Notes: generated from the letters alone by a model not told the origin. Numbered from the stretch's first letter, positions 26,472-36,383 are shown. The stretch: 64,000 nucleotides of DNA from Bacteroidales bacterium (GCA_017938925.1 JAGBAO010000013.1:413037-477036), one strand, 5' to 3'. Made by a program: numbers and translations.

Positions 26472-29413
26472 TAGAACATCAGGTCGAGTCCGAAGGTGTA
26501 CTGACGCGACATAGGATACTGAGCCGCATACACATTTCTGGTTCCTTCCGGATCCAGACCGGAGAAGTTGGTGAAGGTCAGGAGGTTCTGTCCCTGTGCA
26601 TACACTCTGAGCCCCCTTATGAATCCTGTCTTCTTCAGCAGGTTCTTAGGGAGGGAGTAAGAAAGCATCAGGTTCTTCAGACGAAGGAATGAAGCATCCT
26701 CAAGAAGACGGCTGTCAAACTCTGTATATTCACCGTGTCTCGGGATATCAGTCACATCTCCCGGCTGTTTCCAGCGGTTCAGGAGCCTGCGTGACTGGTT
26801 GTAGGTCATGAAACGACCGTTCGACTCATCGAAATATCGGTCGTTGTTGATCATCCAGCGGTCCCCCACCCAGCTGAACTGAGCGGAAAGGCTGAGTCCC
26901 TTCCACGAAAGTGCAGTTCCGAAACCACCCTGCCAAGGAGCATGATAGGACTTGCCAATCATGACCTTGTCCTCGTCGCGGAGTTCGTTGGTGATGTTTC
27001 CGTCCTTGTCGTACCAGAGGGCATCTCCGTTTGCCGGGTTGACACCCGCATAGCGGTTGACATAGAACTCTCCGACAGGATGTCCCACCACGAGCTTGGT
27101 GCTGGTGTTGGCCGTTTCATATTCATCCACACCGTTATAAAGTTCTGTCAGACGGTTGTGGTTATATCCGACATTGGCATTCACATTCCAAGAGAAGTCC
27201 TTGACAGCCAACACGGTCGCATTCACATTGAGCTCGACTCCCCTGTTCACCATCGCACCGATGTTGTCCCAGATGTAGCCGTAACCGTTGGACTGCGAAT
27301 ATGCAAGCGGAACCGCCATCAGCATGTCTGTGGTCTTCTTGTTATATAGCTCCAGGTCCACGTTGAGTCTGTTCCAGAAACCGAAATGGAAGGCCAGGTT
27401 GCTTGTCCATGTATTCTCCCACGTAAGGCTCTCATTACCAGGCTGAATCGGTGCCACGCCGGCATCACCGACATAGTCCGAACCACCACCTACCAGAGCA
27501 AGGTGTTCATAATTAGGAATTTCCGAGTTTCCTGAAGTACCGGAGCTCAGAGCGACCTGTCCCATTGTGAGCCAGTCGCGGCTTGATGCCATGAAATCCT
27601 CGTTACGCAGGTTCCACATGAAGCCGACTGCTCCGAAGACTCCCCATCGGTTATTGGCACCGAAACGGGAGGAACCGTCAGTACGGAGCGACAACTCTCC
27701 ATAGTACCTGTCCGCATAGTTGTACTCACCACGTCCGAAGAACGACACACGCGAATAGTCAGAATCTGCAGTGCTGGTCCATGAAGTGGCCCTTGTTCCT
27801 GTGGATATATCCGTGAGCTTTCCGTTGTTCTGTCCCTTAGTGCTGACGCTGAACGCCTCCATATGGTAGTTCTGCCACTCGTGACCGAGAAGAAAGTTGA
27901 AGTCGTGAGTGTTATCGATATCAAAACGGTAGTTCAACGTATTTGACATCTGGAGGTTCAGTCCGTCGCTTGAACTTCTTGCTGCACTTCCCTCGCCCTG
28001 GTTAGGTATATACTCGGGATATGACTTGCTGAAGCCGGTAGTATGCGAAAAGTCCACACCGAACTGTGACTTGAACACGAGGTTCTTATACAGAGTGAGT
28101 TCCGCAAAGACAGTGGAGAACAGTTTATATTTCTTGTATGTCAGCGGATTGTTAGCCAGCCACTCGAGAGGATTCTGTCCCTGACCGAGCCATGAACCGT
28201 CTGCAAGTGATGCGACAGAACCGTCAGCCTTGTACGGATTCCAGTACGGCTGCATGAAACGCGCTGCCGAGATAGGAGTCACAAGAGTATAGGCTCCTTC
28301 GTCCGCCTGCATGATGTCCTGGTAGTTGAACATGGTGTTGGTTCCCATCTTAAGCCACTTGGCCATCTGCTGTTCTATGTTGAAACGCATCGAATAGCGG
28401 GTGAACTGAGATCCCGGAGCGATACCTTCCTGATCGTAGTAACCACCTGAGAAGTAATAGTTTGTCTTTTCAGTCGCACCTGACACTGAGAGTTCGTGGC
28501 TCTGCAGCATCGCCGAGTCGTTGAAGACCACATCCATCCAGTTCACATCGATGGTCGACAGGTAGTCATAATTCTGTCCCGATGTCAGACCCAGCTCCTT
28601 CTCATACTGGATACGCTCCTGGGTGTTCATCAGGTCCCAGTTTCCGTGAGCCATGGCAGACCATCCCATCTGCATGCGATAGTTGATGTTCGGCTGGTCC
28701 ATGTTACGGCCACGCTTTGTTGTGATCACGATCACACCGTTTGCTGCACGGGCACCGTAGATGGAAGTCGAAGAAGCATCCTTAAGCACTGACATGCTCT
28801 CGATATCAGCAGGATTGATCGTATTGAAGTCCGAAGCGGAGATAGCCACACCGTCAAGGATATACAGAGGTGCGGTGCCTGAGTTGATGGAGTTCGTGCC
28901 TCGGATGGTCATCGTCGCCGACGAGCTCGGTTCACCGGTGCTGGAAAGCACGGTAAGACCTGCCACCTGTCCCTGCAGAGCCTGATCAAAGGCCGCTGTC
29001 GGAGTGTTCTCCAGTTTCTCGGACTTGACAGTCGAGACAGAACCGGCCACCGTTCCTTTCTTGCGGACTCCATAGGCAATCACGACTACATCATCAAGCT
29101 TCATGCTTTCAGGTTGCATCTGCACATTATGCGTGAACGTTTCTGCCTGAGGGACAACCACCTTGGCATCCAGGAATCCGATGCTGGAGAAAGTTAGCTG
29201 CGTTCCAGGAGCGACCTCTATCAGATAGTCTCCATCAAGCGATGTCACTACACCGTTTCCTGCTCCGTCCATAACGGCGACACCTATCATAGGCAGCCCG
29301 TCATCAGACGAGGTCACCACACCGCTGACTTTCACAAGAGCCTGAGCATCAGCGGATATGCACCCGATGACAGCCAGCAGGGCAGTCAATAACAATTTGA
29401 ACAATTTTTTCAT
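26471..29413 (-). CDS. SusC/RagA family TonB-linked outer-membrane transporter
   Basis: A 980-residue transporter: signal peptide (about 1-24, ending ADA), carboxypeptidase-regulatory-like domain (VSGVVTSSDDGLPMIGVAVM, about 27-105), plug (about 115-235; IRGTNSINSGTAPLYILDGV and SVLKDASSTSIYGARAANGV, the SusC signature) and barrel ending in Phe (YTFGLDLMF). No N-terminal secretin/TonB signalling extension or neighbouring anti-sigma gene is seen. It leads a nine-gene operon with SusD, surface lipoproteins and a subtilisin, and has a canonical promoter 40 bases upstream. It imports the ligand captured by SusD, energised by TonB. Confidence 0.95.
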   Translation of the reverse strand: MKKLFKLLLTALLAVIGCISADAQALVKVSGVVTSSDDGLPMIGVAVMDGAGNGVVTSLDGDYLIEVAPGTQLTFSSIGFLDAKVVVPQAETFTHNVQMQPESMKLDDVVVIAYGVRKKGTVAGSVSTVKSEKLENTPTAAFDQALQGQVAGLTVLSSTGEPSSSATMTIRGTNSINSGTAPLYILDGVAISASDFNTINPADIESMSVLKDASSTSIYGARAANGVIVITTKRGRNMDQPNINYRMQMGWSAMAHGNWDLMNTQERIQYEKELGLTSGQNYDYLSTIDVNWMDVVFNDSAMLQSHELSVSGATEKTNYYFSGGYYDQEGIAPGSQFTRYSMRFNIEQQMAKWLKMGTNTMFNYQDIMQADEGAYTLVTPISAARFMQPYWNPYKADGSVASLADGSWLGQGQNPLEWLANNPLTYKKYKLFSTVFAELTLYKNLVFKSQFGVDFSHTTGFSKSYPEYIPNQGEGSAARSSSDGLNLQMSNTLNYRFDIDNTHDFNFLLGHEWQNYHMEAFSVSTKGQNNGKLTDISTGTRATSWTSTADSDYSRVSFFGRGEYNYADRYYGELSLRTDGSSRFGANNRWGVFGAVGFMWNLRNEDFMASSRDWLTMGQVALSSGTSGNSEIPNYEHLALVGGGSDYVGDAGVAPIQPGNESLTWENTWTSNLAFHFGFWNRLNVDLELYNKKTTDMLMAVPLAYSQSNGYGYIWDNIGAMVNRGVELNVNATVLAVKDFSWNVNANVGYNHNRLTELYNGVDEYETANTSTKLVVGHPVGEFYVNRYAGVNPANGDALWYDKDGNITNELRDEDKVMIGKSYHAPWQGGFGTALSWKGLSLSAQFSWVGDRWMINNDRYFDESNGRFMTYNQSRRLLNRWKQPGDVTDIPRHGEYTEFDSRLLEDASFLRLKNLMLSYSLPKNLLKKTGFIRGLRVYAQGQNLLTFTNFSGLDPEGTRNVYAAQYPMSRQYTFGLDLMF

Positions 29414-29450
29414 CTATCTATCTTTATATTTTTCTTCCACACAAAGCCCG

Positions 29451-29481
29451 CAAAGATACTAATTGTTATCCATTAATGCAA
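29451..29481 (-). promoter_or_regulatory. Promoter of the SusCD-subtilisin operon
   Basis: On the minus strand TTGC (29478-29481), a 19-bp spacer and TATCTTTG (29451-29458) fit the Bacteroidota promoter consensus. Transcription would begin near 29445, leaving a leader of about 30 bases before the SusC ATG. Confidence 0.65.
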
Positions 29482-29491
29482 TTTTACATGA

Positions 29492-29524
29492 CAGGAGGCA
29501 GCAACCGTCACGGCCCGCCTCCTG
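29492..29524 (-). terminator. Possible terminator between the fimbrillin-like genes and susC
   Basis: CAGGAGGC (29492-29499) pairs with GCCTCCTG (29517-29524) around a 17-base loop. It lies downstream of the 1,037-residue lipoprotein gene and just upstream of the SusC promoter. The following sequence has no long T run, so termination strength is uncertain. Confidence 0.4.
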
Positions 29525-29552
29525 AAATGGATTATGAAGTATGACAAAAATA

Positions 29553-32500
29553 TTATAAAAGATTTATCCAGCCCTTTGTACCCGGGGCAATTGCGTCCAG
29601 CGTATGTATGACATGATAGCCTTTCCCGGAAGCATCCCGATATGAGCTGCATGATGTGGGAGAAAAGTAATACGGATAGTTCTTACTGACTGTATTGTCA
29701 CTCATATTACTGCTCACATTCATGTCATGCATGGTGTAGCAGGGTGCGTAGCTGCCATAGGCCTCTCCATTAGTCCGGTGATAACCCAGGAACAGTTCCT
29801 CTAACTTTGAATCACTTTGGACATCAGGATATGTGTACATATATAGGGCTCTGTATAGGACCGTTCCTATTCCTTTCCGCATTCCATATGCTTCACCGCA
29901 CATGCCCACCCTTTGTCCGCCTCCGACACATACAGAATACAGCATTCTCTTGCTGACATTCATCTCACCGTCGCCGACCGAAGGTCTCACTATATCCAGA
30001 CCATTCATGACATTGAGATATGACAAGGTCCCTTCTTCCATCCGACTGAACACATAGACTCCGCTGATATCCGTCAGGTATTCCATGGAGACATCCATGT
30101 AATGTATCAAACTGGAAGATGTAGTGGCGAAAACGGGCTGTCCGGCAATGGCATTATAGATACCTGCCACGGTCGGGCCAGTTCCTCCTGATGGCGAATT
30201 TGCTGTCAAAGTTCCGAAAGAAGCTTCTGCTCCTATAGCAGTATGCACATAAACATCTATCTTCCCCAGAGTATGAGATACCAGTTCGTCCGAATGTCTG
30301 TTTCTCACATGCAGCCTGAGGGCATGACGACCTGCGCTATGGCTGGCTGAAGACGACACATATCCACGTCCGACCGTCACTGAAGCTCCGTTTGGAGACA
30401 TGGAATCAGAATGATCATATTCTGAATAATAGACACCATTATCGTTGCTGAACGCTCCCTTCCATTCCGGTTCCATCGATGTTGTGACATATGCTTCATC
30501 TGCATCAACAGGAGGAATGCAATAAGAGATATCAGTCCAGTCGTCATTCTCATCTGCAAAATAGGATTTTACTGCTGACGGCACGCCTCCCTGCATAAAA
30601 AGAGTGTAGTCATCAATCCGTTCAAGTTCATGCTCAGTCTGTCCATTGAACGGATTTATTACATATACCCTCATGTCATGGATTCCGGCCTCCGGGCAAT
30701 CCGCAGCTTCCACGACAACATCATAGTATGATCCCAGACCGATCTGTTTTCCTGAATCATAGAGTTTTCCCAAGTAGACTTCCATAGAATTACGTCCCAC
30801 TTCCATGGAAACATAACGACAGCCTGACATACACGGCTTCAGATATTCCATATACACATCCGGATCCACATTTGTTATCGGATTTCCATGAATATCAGCA
30901 TAGTAATAATCCAGGTACCCCGACTCTCCGTCCGGTGGCAATGCAATATAGACATCGGAAACATGAAGTTTCGGAGCGGCAATATCCATTGTGACAGTCA
31001 AGGTCTGCGATCCGTCCGAATTACTGAAGGTCACATCTGTCTTCCCTTTACGCAAGGCTGTAAGAAGAAAGGTATCATCAGCGTCCCTCGTACAGCTTAC
31101 CACAGATGGGTCTGCGACACTGGCAGTCAGAGGGAGAAAAGCCTGAACGGCACCCGCCAGCTTGAGAGTCCCTTTCTGGGAAACGTATTCAGGCTTTAAA
31201 TCCCAGGCTGCTGCAAGTTGTCCGATTTCTGCTACATGTACTGCAGCGACATCGGAACCGGAACCGTCAGCCATCATGACCTTTATCGGAAACGCCTCCC
31301 CCACCTTTGCCTCCGAGGAAGCTGTGATCCTGAAACAATGATCCGAATACCCTCTCTGCCCCTTTACCTTTGTCGATCCCAAGAAGGAACATGTCAGACC
31401 TGCATTCTTCATTGCCGTTTCGTCATATTCATACGTCCAGTCAGACAGAGGTCCAGTCGAATCTGTCTCAAGCGATGTACTGAAACGATTGTAATGGACC
31501 AGCACATCTGTCGTGGTTCCCGGATATACGACATGAGGGCCTTCCACAAAGCATAGGGTCCTGGTATCCATCCATCCTTCACCTCTGAATACCTTCCAGC
31601 TGTCAAGCAGAAATCCCTCGTCCGTAAAATTCATAGTGAGATCATAGCGGGTATTTCTCCTGATGCTGAAATCTGACACATTATCTTTGCCAAGATAGCA
31701 TCTGTAGGTTATATCTCCTCCATATCCATCACCCTTCCCTGGTTTGTTGGCAGTAAATTCCAGATATGTACACAGGGCATCATAGGCCTTACCTCCGATG
31801 TCCGAGATATTGTCAGCAGTCTTTGCAAAAGGGTCGGCGTTTGCAGGAAGAAGGACTCCCTGCACGTTCTCCGGCACATAAAGCACCACAGTCGTATCCT
31901 GGAAATAACCCAGCCCTGGTCCCCAGTACTGGGATTTCAACGATCCCTCATAAGCATCCTTATCGGCAAGGTCAGGATTGTAATCCGACTTGTTCATCAC
32001 ATCCTCAATCGTCTCGGCAGCACTACCTGATTGCGAAAAGGGTCTCAGCCGCCGGTTAGCCTGACGGACATATATGCTTTTGTTACACAAGGTATATGCA
32101 CTGACAGATGTCGGAGACGAGCCTGTTAGCCCCGTATGCAGAATACGTGTCCGGAGCTTGGCAAAGAGCCTCTCCATAGGAATCGTCACGACCTTGCCTC
32201 CCTCATAGGTACATCCTTTGAGACTTCCGCACATCGGAATCCCCCTCGCCGCCACAACATCATAAGAGCCAAGGGTATATACCATGTTTTCCAGCCCGGA
32301 CTCCTCATCGGGAAAGCTGGAGGTCATATTTCCCATATTTGCCACAACATAAACATTACAGATACCGGTTCCGCTTATATACAAAGCCAGCTTAGCTTCT
32401 GTTCTTTCATGAAAGATGGTGTTCACCAGCCTTCCTTCCGAATCATAGGAGGCAAGGGTGACATCACTGATCTTTGTTTCAATCGATTCTTCCGGAAGAA

Positions 32501-32663
32501 TGCTCCTGACCTGTTCTTGCCCATCGACGGCAAGACGGACCTCCACCATTCCTGAGCAAGCGACATCCAGTTCCTCATTTTTCGGTTCCACCTGGCAAGA
32601 CGTCACCGACGCCCACATCGCCAAAGGCAGCAAAGCCTTAAAAGACAGTTTATTCCACCACAT
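29553..32663 (-). CDS. Large DUF4906-like fimbrillin-family lipoprotein
   Basis: A 1,036-residue lipoprotein (lipobox VTSC). The N-terminal third (about 35-360) is fimbrillin-like: DVTLASYDSEGRLVNTIFHE, CNVYVVANMGN, IPMERLFAKLRTRI, then DFSIRRNTRYDLTMNFTD. Several Ig-like and Big-like modules follow, then a C-terminal region of about 300 residues rich in Tyr, Ser and Gly. Such proteins are assigned to fimbrial tip or anchor components or adhesins in Bacteroidales. The start is ATG 32663; an in-frame GTG lies two codons upstream. It overlaps the upstream lipoprotein gene by 14 bases and is coupled to it. It may be an adhesin; the ligand is unknown. Confidence 0.7.
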   Translation of the reverse strand: MWWNKLSFKALLPLAMWASVTSCQVEPKNEELDVACSGMVEVRLAVDGQEQVRSILPEESIETKISDVTLASYDSEGRLVNTIFHERTEAKLALYISGTGICNVYVVANMGNMTSSFPDEESGLENMVYTLGSYDVVAARGIPMCGSLKGCTYEGGKVVTIPMERLFAKLRTRILHTGLTGSSPTSVSAYTLCNKSIYVRQANRRLRPFSQSGSAAETIEDVMNKSDYNPDLADKDAYEGSLKSQYWGPGLGYFQDTTVVLYVPENVQGVLLPANADPFAKTADNISDIGGKAYDALCTYLEFTANKPGKGDGYGGDITYRCYLGKDNVSDFSIRRNTRYDLTMNFTDEGFLLDSWKVFRGEGWMDTRTLCFVEGPHVVYPGTTTDVLVHYNRFSTSLETDSTGPLSDWTYEYDETAMKNAGLTCSFLGSTKVKGQRGYSDHCFRITASSEAKVGEAFPIKVMMADGSGSDVAAVHVAEIGQLAAAWDLKPEYVSQKGTLKLAGAVQAFLPLTASVADPSVVSCTRDADDTFLLTALRKGKTDVTFSNSDGSQTLTVTMDIAAPKLHVSDVYIALPPDGESGYLDYYYADIHGNPITNVDPDVYMEYLKPCMSGCRYVSMEVGRNSMEVYLGKLYDSGKQIGLGSYYDVVVEAADCPEAGIHDMRVYVINPFNGQTEHELERIDDYTLFMQGGVPSAVKSYFADENDDWTDISYCIPPVDADEAYVTTSMEPEWKGAFSNDNGVYYSEYDHSDSMSPNGASVTVGRGYVSSSASHSAGRHALRLHVRNRHSDELVSHTLGKIDVYVHTAIGAEASFGTLTANSPSGGTGPTVAGIYNAIAGQPVFATTSSSLIHYMDVSMEYLTDISGVYVFSRMEEGTLSYLNVMNGLDIVRPSVGDGEMNVSKRMLYSVCVGGGQRVGMCGEAYGMRKGIGTVLYRALYMYTYPDVQSDSKLEELFLGYHRTNGEAYGSYAPCYTMHDMNVSSNMSDNTVSKNYPYYFSPTSCSSYRDASGKGYHVIHTLDAIAPGTKGWINLL

Positions 32664-33738
32664 AATCACTCACATTCTTTACTCCGACAAGTCCATAATA
32701 TGATGCTACCACATCCCCTTTCAGACGTATCCTGCTGCCGAGCAGTCCCGGATTATCCACCAGATTGAGATTATCCCTGACGCTGCCGGTCGGCAGTTGT
32801 ACAGCCAGGCAGGAAGAGCGTCTCGTCGTAACCTGCTTGGGTCCAAGAAGGATATTCGTCCTTGACGAGAACGGTTCATCGAAAGACGCCGATGACAACG
32901 ACAGGTCGCCTCCGACAACATAGCCGCATATCCACACATCATTTTCTCCTACCGAAGCAATTGCCTGGGTTATTCCCATTGCGTTCTCCGGGGACTCACC
33001 CTTTTCCGTCCCCTCACCGATGACATAGATATCTTCCACCCACACCCTGGATGTGTCCACTGACACTGAAATATCCTTCCGGCCTGACGTCTCTGACGAT
33101 GAGCCTGCCTGACCCGACGAAACCTTAACGCCAAGTGTCAGAATCTCTCCTGGCTCAAGCCATCTTGTCATCAGACTCTTGTCAGTGCCTCCTTCTGACA
33201 TGACAAGAGAGACATTTCCGGGAAGGAAATACGCTATCCTCTTTTCAGAATAGGAATACGGCAGGCTGCCCTCCTTGGACTTCAGTACCAGAGATGCACC
33301 CGGACACGATGTCAGAAAACCGGAATCAACCTTAAGACGGATTCCGGAATTCATCTGTGAGCACATAAGCCTGACATGGGCGGAATTATCGGATTCCACT
33401 ACCACGCACTGTTCATCACCGAACTGCGGTGCTGAAAAGATCGGTTTGGAAAATTCAGCGGACAGAGCACGCACATTATAACTCCCGGCCTTGACCATCA
33501 CGGCATCCGGAGCCTCCCCATAAGGGCCGTCGTATATGACTTTCCCGTCTGCATCTTCAACGTGCAGCAGAAAATCATTCGTGTCAGGAATTTCCATAGA
33601 AGCCCTGGTATCTTCAGTAAGGCTGCTGTCGAAAGATATCTTCAGCTCCCCTTCCCCGGCAGAACTCCCATCACCCAAGATCTCACACGCGACCAGAAAC
33701 GGCCACGCAAGCAGAAACAAACTCAAAACAGGTTTCAT
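32650..33738 (-). CDS. DUF4493/DUF6359-like lipoprotein
   Basis: A 362-residue lipoprotein (lipobox LVAC). Residues about 25-230 match the DUF4493 pattern: EGELKISFDSSLTEDTRASM, FLLHVEDADGKVIYDGPY, VKAGSYNVRALSAEFSKPIF, then a Cys-containing VRLMCSQMNSGIRLKVD. The C-terminal 120 residues look like a DUF6359 OB-fold-like module (WICGYVVGGDLSLSS to GSRIRLKGDVVASYYGLVGVKNVSDY). I prefer ATG 33738, preceded at 6 bases by AGGAGA; an in-frame ATG at 33753 would lie before that site. It is first in a two-gene transcript with the DUF4906-like protein, and both probably form a surface structure. Confidence 0.72.
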   Translation of the reverse strand: MKPVLSLFLLAWPFLVACEILGDGSSAGEGELKISFDSSLTEDTRASMEIPDTNDFLLHVEDADGKVIYDGPYGEAPDAVMVKAGSYNVRALSAEFSKPIFSAPQFGDEQCVVVESDNSAHVRLMCSQMNSGIRLKVDSGFLTSCPGASLVLKSKEGSLPYSYSEKRIAYFLPGNVSLVMSEGGTDKSLMTRWLEPGEILTLGVKVSSGQAGSSSETSGRKDISVSVDTSRVWVEDIYVIGEGTEKGESPENAMGITQAIASVGENDVWICGYVVGGDLSLSSASFDEPFSSRTNILLGPKQVTTRRSSCLAVQLPTGSVRDNLNLVDNPGLLGSRIRLKGDVVASYYGLVGVKNVSDYVVE

Positions 33739-33782
33739 ATTCATTCTCCTCATTCGTTAATTGCCGCAACATCGCGGCGAGG

Positions 33783-33790
33783 CAAATGTA
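33783..33790 (-). promoter_or_regulatory. -7 promoter element of the fimbrillin-like lipoprotein pair
   Basis: TACATTTG on the minus strand fits TAnnTTTG and lies 44 bases before ATG 33738. The -33 region is not clear. Confidence 0.5.
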
Positions 33791-33805
33791 TATGAGACCT
33801 GCAAG

Positions 33806-33878
33806 ACTTTGACTAAAAAAAAGAAAAAGTTGAAATTTCTTTTTTTTAGTGCAGATTTTACTGAATTTTAGTCAAAGT
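33806..33878. terminator. Nested A/T-rich dyads after pcrA, probable terminator
   Basis: Two dyads nest here. The outer arms ACTTTGACTAAAA (33806-33818) and its exact inverse (33866-33878) flank an inner 15-bp perfect dyad, ACTAAAAAAAAGAAA (33812-33826) with its inverse (33836-33850) around a 9-base loop. The two structures share the ACTAAAA segment and so are mutually exclusive as RNA. This lies between the pcrA stop and the promoter of the fimbrillin-like genes. It can serve as a terminator for pcrA. The long A tracts resemble those upstream of the second fimbrial-type cluster. Confidence 0.5.
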
Positions 33879-33893
33879 TTTTCTGTTTTTTAA

Positions 33894-36383
33894 TCAGTTT
33901 TCCGGATTTTTTGCTATACGGATTTTAGCGTATTTCAGTATGAGAATCTTCTCTCCATGATCATCAAAGGCAATCTTTGCCTTGAGGTCGGCAGGCGTGC
34001 CGGTTATCTCCAATATCCTACCGAAGCCGAAACGGTTATGCTCGATCCTCTGCCCGGCGCGGAGCTGAAGGATAGGAGTCGGTTCGAAATCCGCATCAGG
34101 CACACGCTGAGGCACGCTCTGAGGCCTTCTCACCGGCATCGGTTCAGTTCTCCTGGCAGCAGAAGGTTCCGGCCTCTGCATTTCACGTCGATATCCGGAC
34201 GCAGACGTCCTTTCAGTCTTAACAGCTCCGGAACGTCCGTAATCATTGCGTCCGAAACCTCCGAAGCGTGACTGCCCGCCGGAATTTCTTGTTCCCCAGC
34301 CGCCGAAAGACTCTTCACGGGCCGTCTCCATATCCTCCTTGGTCAGAGGATTGGCGATATATTTCGGATCCACTTCCCTGATGAATCTGGACGGGGAATT
34401 CGATTCGTGCTTTCCGTTGCGCATTCTTGTCGATGCAAAGGAGAAATGCACGTGCTTCTTCGCCCGCGTCATCGCCACATAGAAGAGGCGACGTTCCTCT
34501 TCTATCTCCGACTCCGAGGCAAGGAAACCACCGGAAGGGAAAATGTTCTCCTCCATACCGGCCACGAATACATAAGGGAACTCAAGTCCTTTGGAAGAGT
34601 GTACAGTCATGAGAGTAACCTTGTTGGAGCCGTTCTCATCATCCTCAACATCCACAGCGCTGAGCAACGAGACATTCTCGAGAAAATCCCCCAACAGCAC
34701 GACCGGGAGGTCAGCTGCAGTCAGTTCCACTCCCTCATCGACCATTCCCTCCGCCTGCATATCCTCGAAATATTCGTTCTGCTTTTCCTCTATATACGTC
34801 TTGACACTGTTCAGGAGTTCCTCGACATTGGCAAGACAGGACTGTCCTTCAATGCTGTTGTCACCCTTGTAGAACATCAGCAGCCCAGACTCCATGGCCA
34901 GGGCGGCAGCTACAGTATATGCATCTTCCTTCTGTCCGCGAAGACAGAGCTTTCCCATCATCTCGCAGAATTCCCGGATCTTCTTGATAGCCGCAGCCTT
35001 GAGGCCGAACGTTTCGAGATCATCGGCAAAGGCGGCCTTGAACAAAGAGGTCTTATGCTCTACGGCCGCAGCTGCAAGGGCAGCAAGTGAGGTGTCGCCG
35101 ATACCACGAGCCGGCTTGTTGACTACCCTCTTGAAGGACTCGTCGTCATTGGGATTCACCGCCAGCTTGAAATATGCCATCATATCCTTGACCTCGGCTC
35201 TTTCAAAGAACGAATTGCCGGAATAGATCACATAAGGAATATTCCTTCTTCTGAGAGCCTCCTCAAGTGCACGGGACTGGGAATTTGTCCTATATAATAT
35301 CGCAAAATCCTGATACTCAGCATGATCGGACTGTATACGGGAGACAATGGACGATGCAATGAGAAGCGCCTCTTCCTGCTCGGTGTATGCCTGGATCAAC
35401 CTGATCTTCTCTCCCTCCTCGCCCATGGAGTAGCACTCCTTCGGAATGCGGGCGGAGTTTCTGGCTATCACCGAGTTAGCTGCATCTACAATGACCTTTG
35501 TCGAACGGTAGTTCTGCTCCAGACGGAAGATATGATGGTCCGGATAGTCCTTCTTGAAGTTCAGGATATTCTCGATCTTGGCTCCGCGGAATGCATAGAT
35601 GGACTGGGAATCGTCACCGACCACACAAAGGTTCTTATGGAACTGGCTCAGCTTCTTGAGAATCAGATACTGAGCGAAGTTGGTGTCCTGGTACTCGTCC
35701 ACCATTATGTATCTGAAACGCCCGGCAATCGATTCAAGAGCAGCAGGATTATCCCTTAGCAAGATATTCATATTCAGGAGGATATCATCAAAGTCCATCA
35801 CTCCGGCCTGCCTGCATTTCTGGGCATAGAGCTGATAGATGTCACATATCCTCGGCTTCTTCGCAGACGCATCGTTCTGAAGAGCCGTCGGATTCCTTCG
35901 ATACGCCTCTGCCGTCACCAGGTTGTTCTTAGCCATCGATATGCGCGAAAGTACATCCTTCGGCTTATATATCTTTTCATCAAGCTGGAGGTCCTTCAGA
36001 CATGACTTGATCGCACTGATGGAGTCACTTGTGTCATATATCGTAAAAGCCTGAGGATATCCCAGTGACTCAGAAAATTCCCTGAGGAACCTGATGAACA
36101 CAGAGTGAAATGTGCCCATATAAAGCCTCCTTGCCCTCTTCTCCCCGACCATAAGGGCGATCCTCTCCTTCATTTCCGAGGCTGCCTTCTTGGTAAACGT
36201 CAATGCAAGTATGCTTGCCGGATCGCAATCCTTTTCCGAAAGGATATAGGCAATCCTGCTGGTAAGCACCCTTGTCTTTCCCGATCCCGCACCCGCAACA
36301 ATGAGCACCGGTCCGTCCACACAGCTGACAGCAGCCTTCTGCTCGCTGTTCAGCCCTTCTAAGATTCTGTTGCTGTTCTCCAT
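33894..36383 (-). CDS. pcrA: ATP-dependent DNA helicase PcrA/UvrD family
   Basis: An 829-residue SF1A 3'-5' helicase. Q motif LNSEQKAAV, Walker A GAGSGKTR (about residues 28-35), Walker B YIMVDEYQDTN, motif III VVGDDSQSIYAFRGA, motif IV FRLEQNYRST, motif V VTLMTVHSSKGLEFPYVFV, motif VI EERRLFYVAMTRA. After an Arg/Ser/Pro-rich linker (about 685-775) comes the PcrA-type C-terminal Tudor-like domain (AGQRIEHNRFGFGRILEI), which in PcrA contacts RNA polymerase. ATG 36383 begins the conserved part; an in-frame extension of 39 residues upstream crosses the promoter and looks noncoding. The protein acts in nucleotide excision and mismatch repair, replication restart and transcription-coupled repair. 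Confidence 0.93.
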   Translation of the reverse strand: MENSNRILEGLNSEQKAAVSCVDGPVLIVAGAGSGKTRVLTSRIAYILSEKDCDPASILALTFTKKAASEMKERIALMVGEKRARRLYMGTFHSVFIRFLREFSESLGYPQAFTIYDTSDSISAIKSCLKDLQLDEKIYKPKDVLSRISMAKNNLVTAEAYRRNPTALQNDASAKKPRICDIYQLYAQKCRQAGVMDFDDILLNMNILLRDNPAALESIAGRFRYIMVDEYQDTNFAQYLILKKLSQFHKNLCVVGDDSQSIYAFRGAKIENILNFKKDYPDHHIFRLEQNYRSTKVIVDAANSVIARNSARIPKECYSMGEEGEKIRLIQAYTEQEEALLIASSIVSRIQSDHAEYQDFAILYRTNSQSRALEEALRRRNIPYVIYSGNSFFERAEVKDMMAYFKLAVNPNDDESFKRVVNKPARGIGDTSLAALAAAAVEHKTSLFKAAFADDLETFGLKAAAIKKIREFCEMMGKLCLRGQKEDAYTVAAALAMESGLLMFYKGDNSIEGQSCLANVEELLNSVKTYIEEKQNEYFEDMQAEGMVDEGVELTAADLPVVLLGDFLENVSLLSAVDVEDDENGSNKVTLMTVHSSKGLEFPYVFVAGMEENIFPSGGFLASESEIEEERRLFYVAMTRAKKHVHFSFASTRMRNGKHESNSPSRFIREVDPKYIANPLTKEDMETAREESFGGWGTRNSGGQSRFGGFGRNDYGRSGAVKTERTSASGYRREMQRPEPSAARRTEPMPVRRPQSVPQRVPDADFEPTPILQLRAGQRIEHNRFGFGRILEITGTPADLKAKIAFDDHGEKILILKYAKIRIAKNPEN

